From Desulfuromonadales bacterium (GTDB lineage Bacteria > Desulfobacterota > Desulfuromonadia > Desulfuromonadales > BM103), in the NCBI GenBank assembly GCA_030145195.1, contig JAQYVY010000016.1, forward strand, positions 1 through 64,000: DNA of 64,000 nt, in the 5' to 3' direction. Both the position numbers and the translations under genes were made by a program. The notes beneath the pieces were generated by a model. It did no database searches and had not been told where the DNA came from. It saw nothing but the letters and a program-made list of their open reading frames with translations. How positions within the stretch are numbered: the stretch's first letter is position 1; each line of letters starts with the position of its first letter. Positions 62,976 through 64,000 of this stretch are shown here, piece by piece.

Positions 62976-63158
62976 TTGAAAAGCATGTGCACAGACAATT
63001 CCGCAAACCGCAAAACCGTAACTTATACTACCTGCTCAATAATTGGGCATATTTATTTTCCAATGAATTCAGTTACTTATCATACACTTTAAATAACAAC
63101 CTGGACATAACAACATTTACCCACATATTTTCAAAAATATTCAGACCAGCGAGGAACC

Positions 63159-63551
63159 GTGTTAATAAAACTGCTCGTACTCTTCACTTTTGTACCACTT
63201 ATGGAACTCTACATCCTCATTGAAGCCGGACAACTGATTGGCTTGGGACCGACCATCCTGCTCATTATAGCGACAGGAATCGGCGGGGCCTGGCTGGCCC
63301 GCAGCCAAGGGCTGGAAATCATTCGTCGGATCCAGGAAGAAACCTCACGCGGACAGATGCCTGCCGTCACCATGATCGACGGAGCACTGGTATTGATCGG
63401 TGGGCTGCTGTTATTGACTCCGGGGTTTTTTACCGACCTTCTGGGTTTTAGCTTTCTGGCCCCCCTGACACGCTCTTTATGGCGCAAAGGATTCAGCACC
63501 TGGCTGGAAAGACAAGTCCGGCAAGGCTCCATAACGGTCAAGCATTTATAA
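63159..63551 (+). CDS. fxsA: FxsA family membrane protein
   Basis: 130 residues. VPLMELYILIEAGQLIGLGP, GIGGAWLARSQGLEIIRRIQ and GGLLLLTPGFFTDLLGFSFL match FxsA, a cytoplasmic-membrane protein whose E. coli form lessens F-plasmid exclusion of phage T7. Four membrane spans. It starts with GTG after a GAGGA. Confidence 0.93.
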   Translation: MLIKLLVLFTFVPLMELYILIEAGQLIGLGPTILLIIATGIGGAWLARSQGLEIIRRIQEETSRGQMPAVTMIDGALVLIGGLLLLTPGFFTDLLGFSFLAPLTRSLWRKGFSTWLERQVRQGSITVKHL

Positions 63552-63616
63552 TTTCACCCATCCCTCCCTTAAAAAATATAAAAAACTTCATAAACTGAGA
63601 ATGTAAATTCAACGGA

Positions 63617-63653
63617 ATAAAAAACCGCCCATCAGTCATCCTGATGGGCGGTT
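63617..63653. terminator. Bidirectional terminator between fxsA and htpG
   Basis: AACCGCCCATCAG pairs perfectly with CTGATGGGCGGTT around TCATC. On the minus strand it is followed by TTTTTTATT, so it is strongest for htpG. Confidence 0.85.
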
Positions 63654-63680
63654 CAGTGCTTCTCGAAAAATTGAGGCGAC

Positions 63681-64000
63681 TTATGCCACCTCAGCCATCA
63701 ACTGTGACATTGCCTTGGCAAACGCCACCGGATCACGCGGGCGGTCGCCTTCAAGCAACAACGCCTGATCGTAGAGCAGGTCGACATACTCCTTGAGCCG
63801 GTCGTTCTTGGCATCGGCGGCGAAGAGCGCCTGCATTTTGGCGATCAGAGGGTGGTCGGGATTGACTTCGAGGGAACGTTGACCCTGAGGGACGTTCTGG
63901 CCCATGGCGCGGAACATCTTTTCCATCTGCGGGTCAAGATCGTGCGCGCCAGAGACCAAACAGACCGCTGATTCCTTAAGCCGTCCTGAGATACGTACCT
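63681..64000 (-). CDS. htpG: Chaperone HtpG (Hsp90), C-terminal part, cut by window edge
   Basis: About 106 C-terminal residues are visible. VRISGRLKESAVCLVSGAHD, then LDPQMEKMFRAMGQNVP and a C-terminal dimerisation region (RLKEYVDLLYDQALLLEGDR) match bacterial Hsp90. The ATPase and middle domains lie beyond the right edge. Confidence 0.93.
   Translation of the reverse strand, partial: VRISGRLKESAVCLVSGAHDLDPQMEKMFRAMGQNVPQGQRSLEVNPDHPLIAKMQALFAADAKNDRLKEYVDLLYDQALLLEGDRPRDPVAFAKAMSQLMAEVA

Overview
The window looks like chromosome of a Gram-negative Desulfuromonadales-type bacterium (Geobacter/Desulfuromonas/Pelobacter relatives). This is inferred from a periplasmic eight-haem cytochrome, an indolepyruvate:ferredoxin oxidoreductase beside LivH, a B12-type radical SAM protein, and the gene order rpmF-plsX-fabHDG-acpP-fabF-rpiB-glyA-dCMP deaminase-nrdR-ribD-ribE-ribBA-ribH-nusB, which is typical of that group. 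No 16S rRNA gene is present, so the genus is not determined.

Layout. 1-15.2 kb is chromosomal backbone with scattered genes: partial iorA, livH, a zinc-ribbon membrane peptidase, periplasmic MsrA, sbcC/sbcD, an OTR-like octahaem cytochrome, a patatin-like lipase, a radical SAM protein and a DUF4126 protein. sbcC and sbcD are separated by a GxxExxY gene cassette and three 240-bp tandem units that are collapsed copies of it. 40.3-64 kb is housekeeping: tRNA-Leu(CAG), an NFACT protein, two MetY-like enzymes, an LpxL-like acyltransferase, TrmL, homoserine dehydrogenase, riboflavin synthesis, NrdR, GlyA, the fatty-acid cluster, YceD, MazG, FxsA and the end of HtpG.

Between them, 15.45-40.34 kb is a defence island in the 3' end of tRNA-Leu(CAG). 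The intact tRNA lies at the right end. A displaced tRNA 3' end with its own terminator lies at the left end (15407-15470), and a degraded third copy lies at about 24600, so two islands appear to have inserted one after the other. No integrase is visible. Almost every island gene is on the minus strand.

Island 1 (15.8-24.2 kb) is the most unusual part. In transcription order it encodes a PfkB kinase-deoxyribosyltransferase fusion, a TIR-TGT fusion, an OGG-type DNA glycosylase, a QueC-like enzyme, a TIR-like protein starting Met-Gly-Gly, a SLOG-type protein, an alpha/beta hydrolase-TPR protein, a deoxyribosyltransferase-like-TPR protein, and a second TIR-like protein. QueC, TGT and OGG are the accessory genes of type IV CBASS, but no CD-NTase is present. 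The cluster instead carries TIR, SLOG and TPR components linked to NAD-derived signalling. I infer a hybrid nucleobase-modification/TIR defence system that I do not recognise as described.

Island 2 (24.7-39.6 kb) holds (i) three genes joined by one-base stop/start overlaps, encoding a Ser/Thr kinase, a UvrD-like helicase and an unknown protein; and (ii) a type I restriction operon with an ABC-three-component module (HNH protein, MC6-like protein, DUF2326 ATPase) nested between hsdS and hsdR, followed by an unannotated 38-residue ORF and a DUF3883 protein, all with overlapping start and stop codons.

All family calls are from reading motifs by eye; no database search was run.
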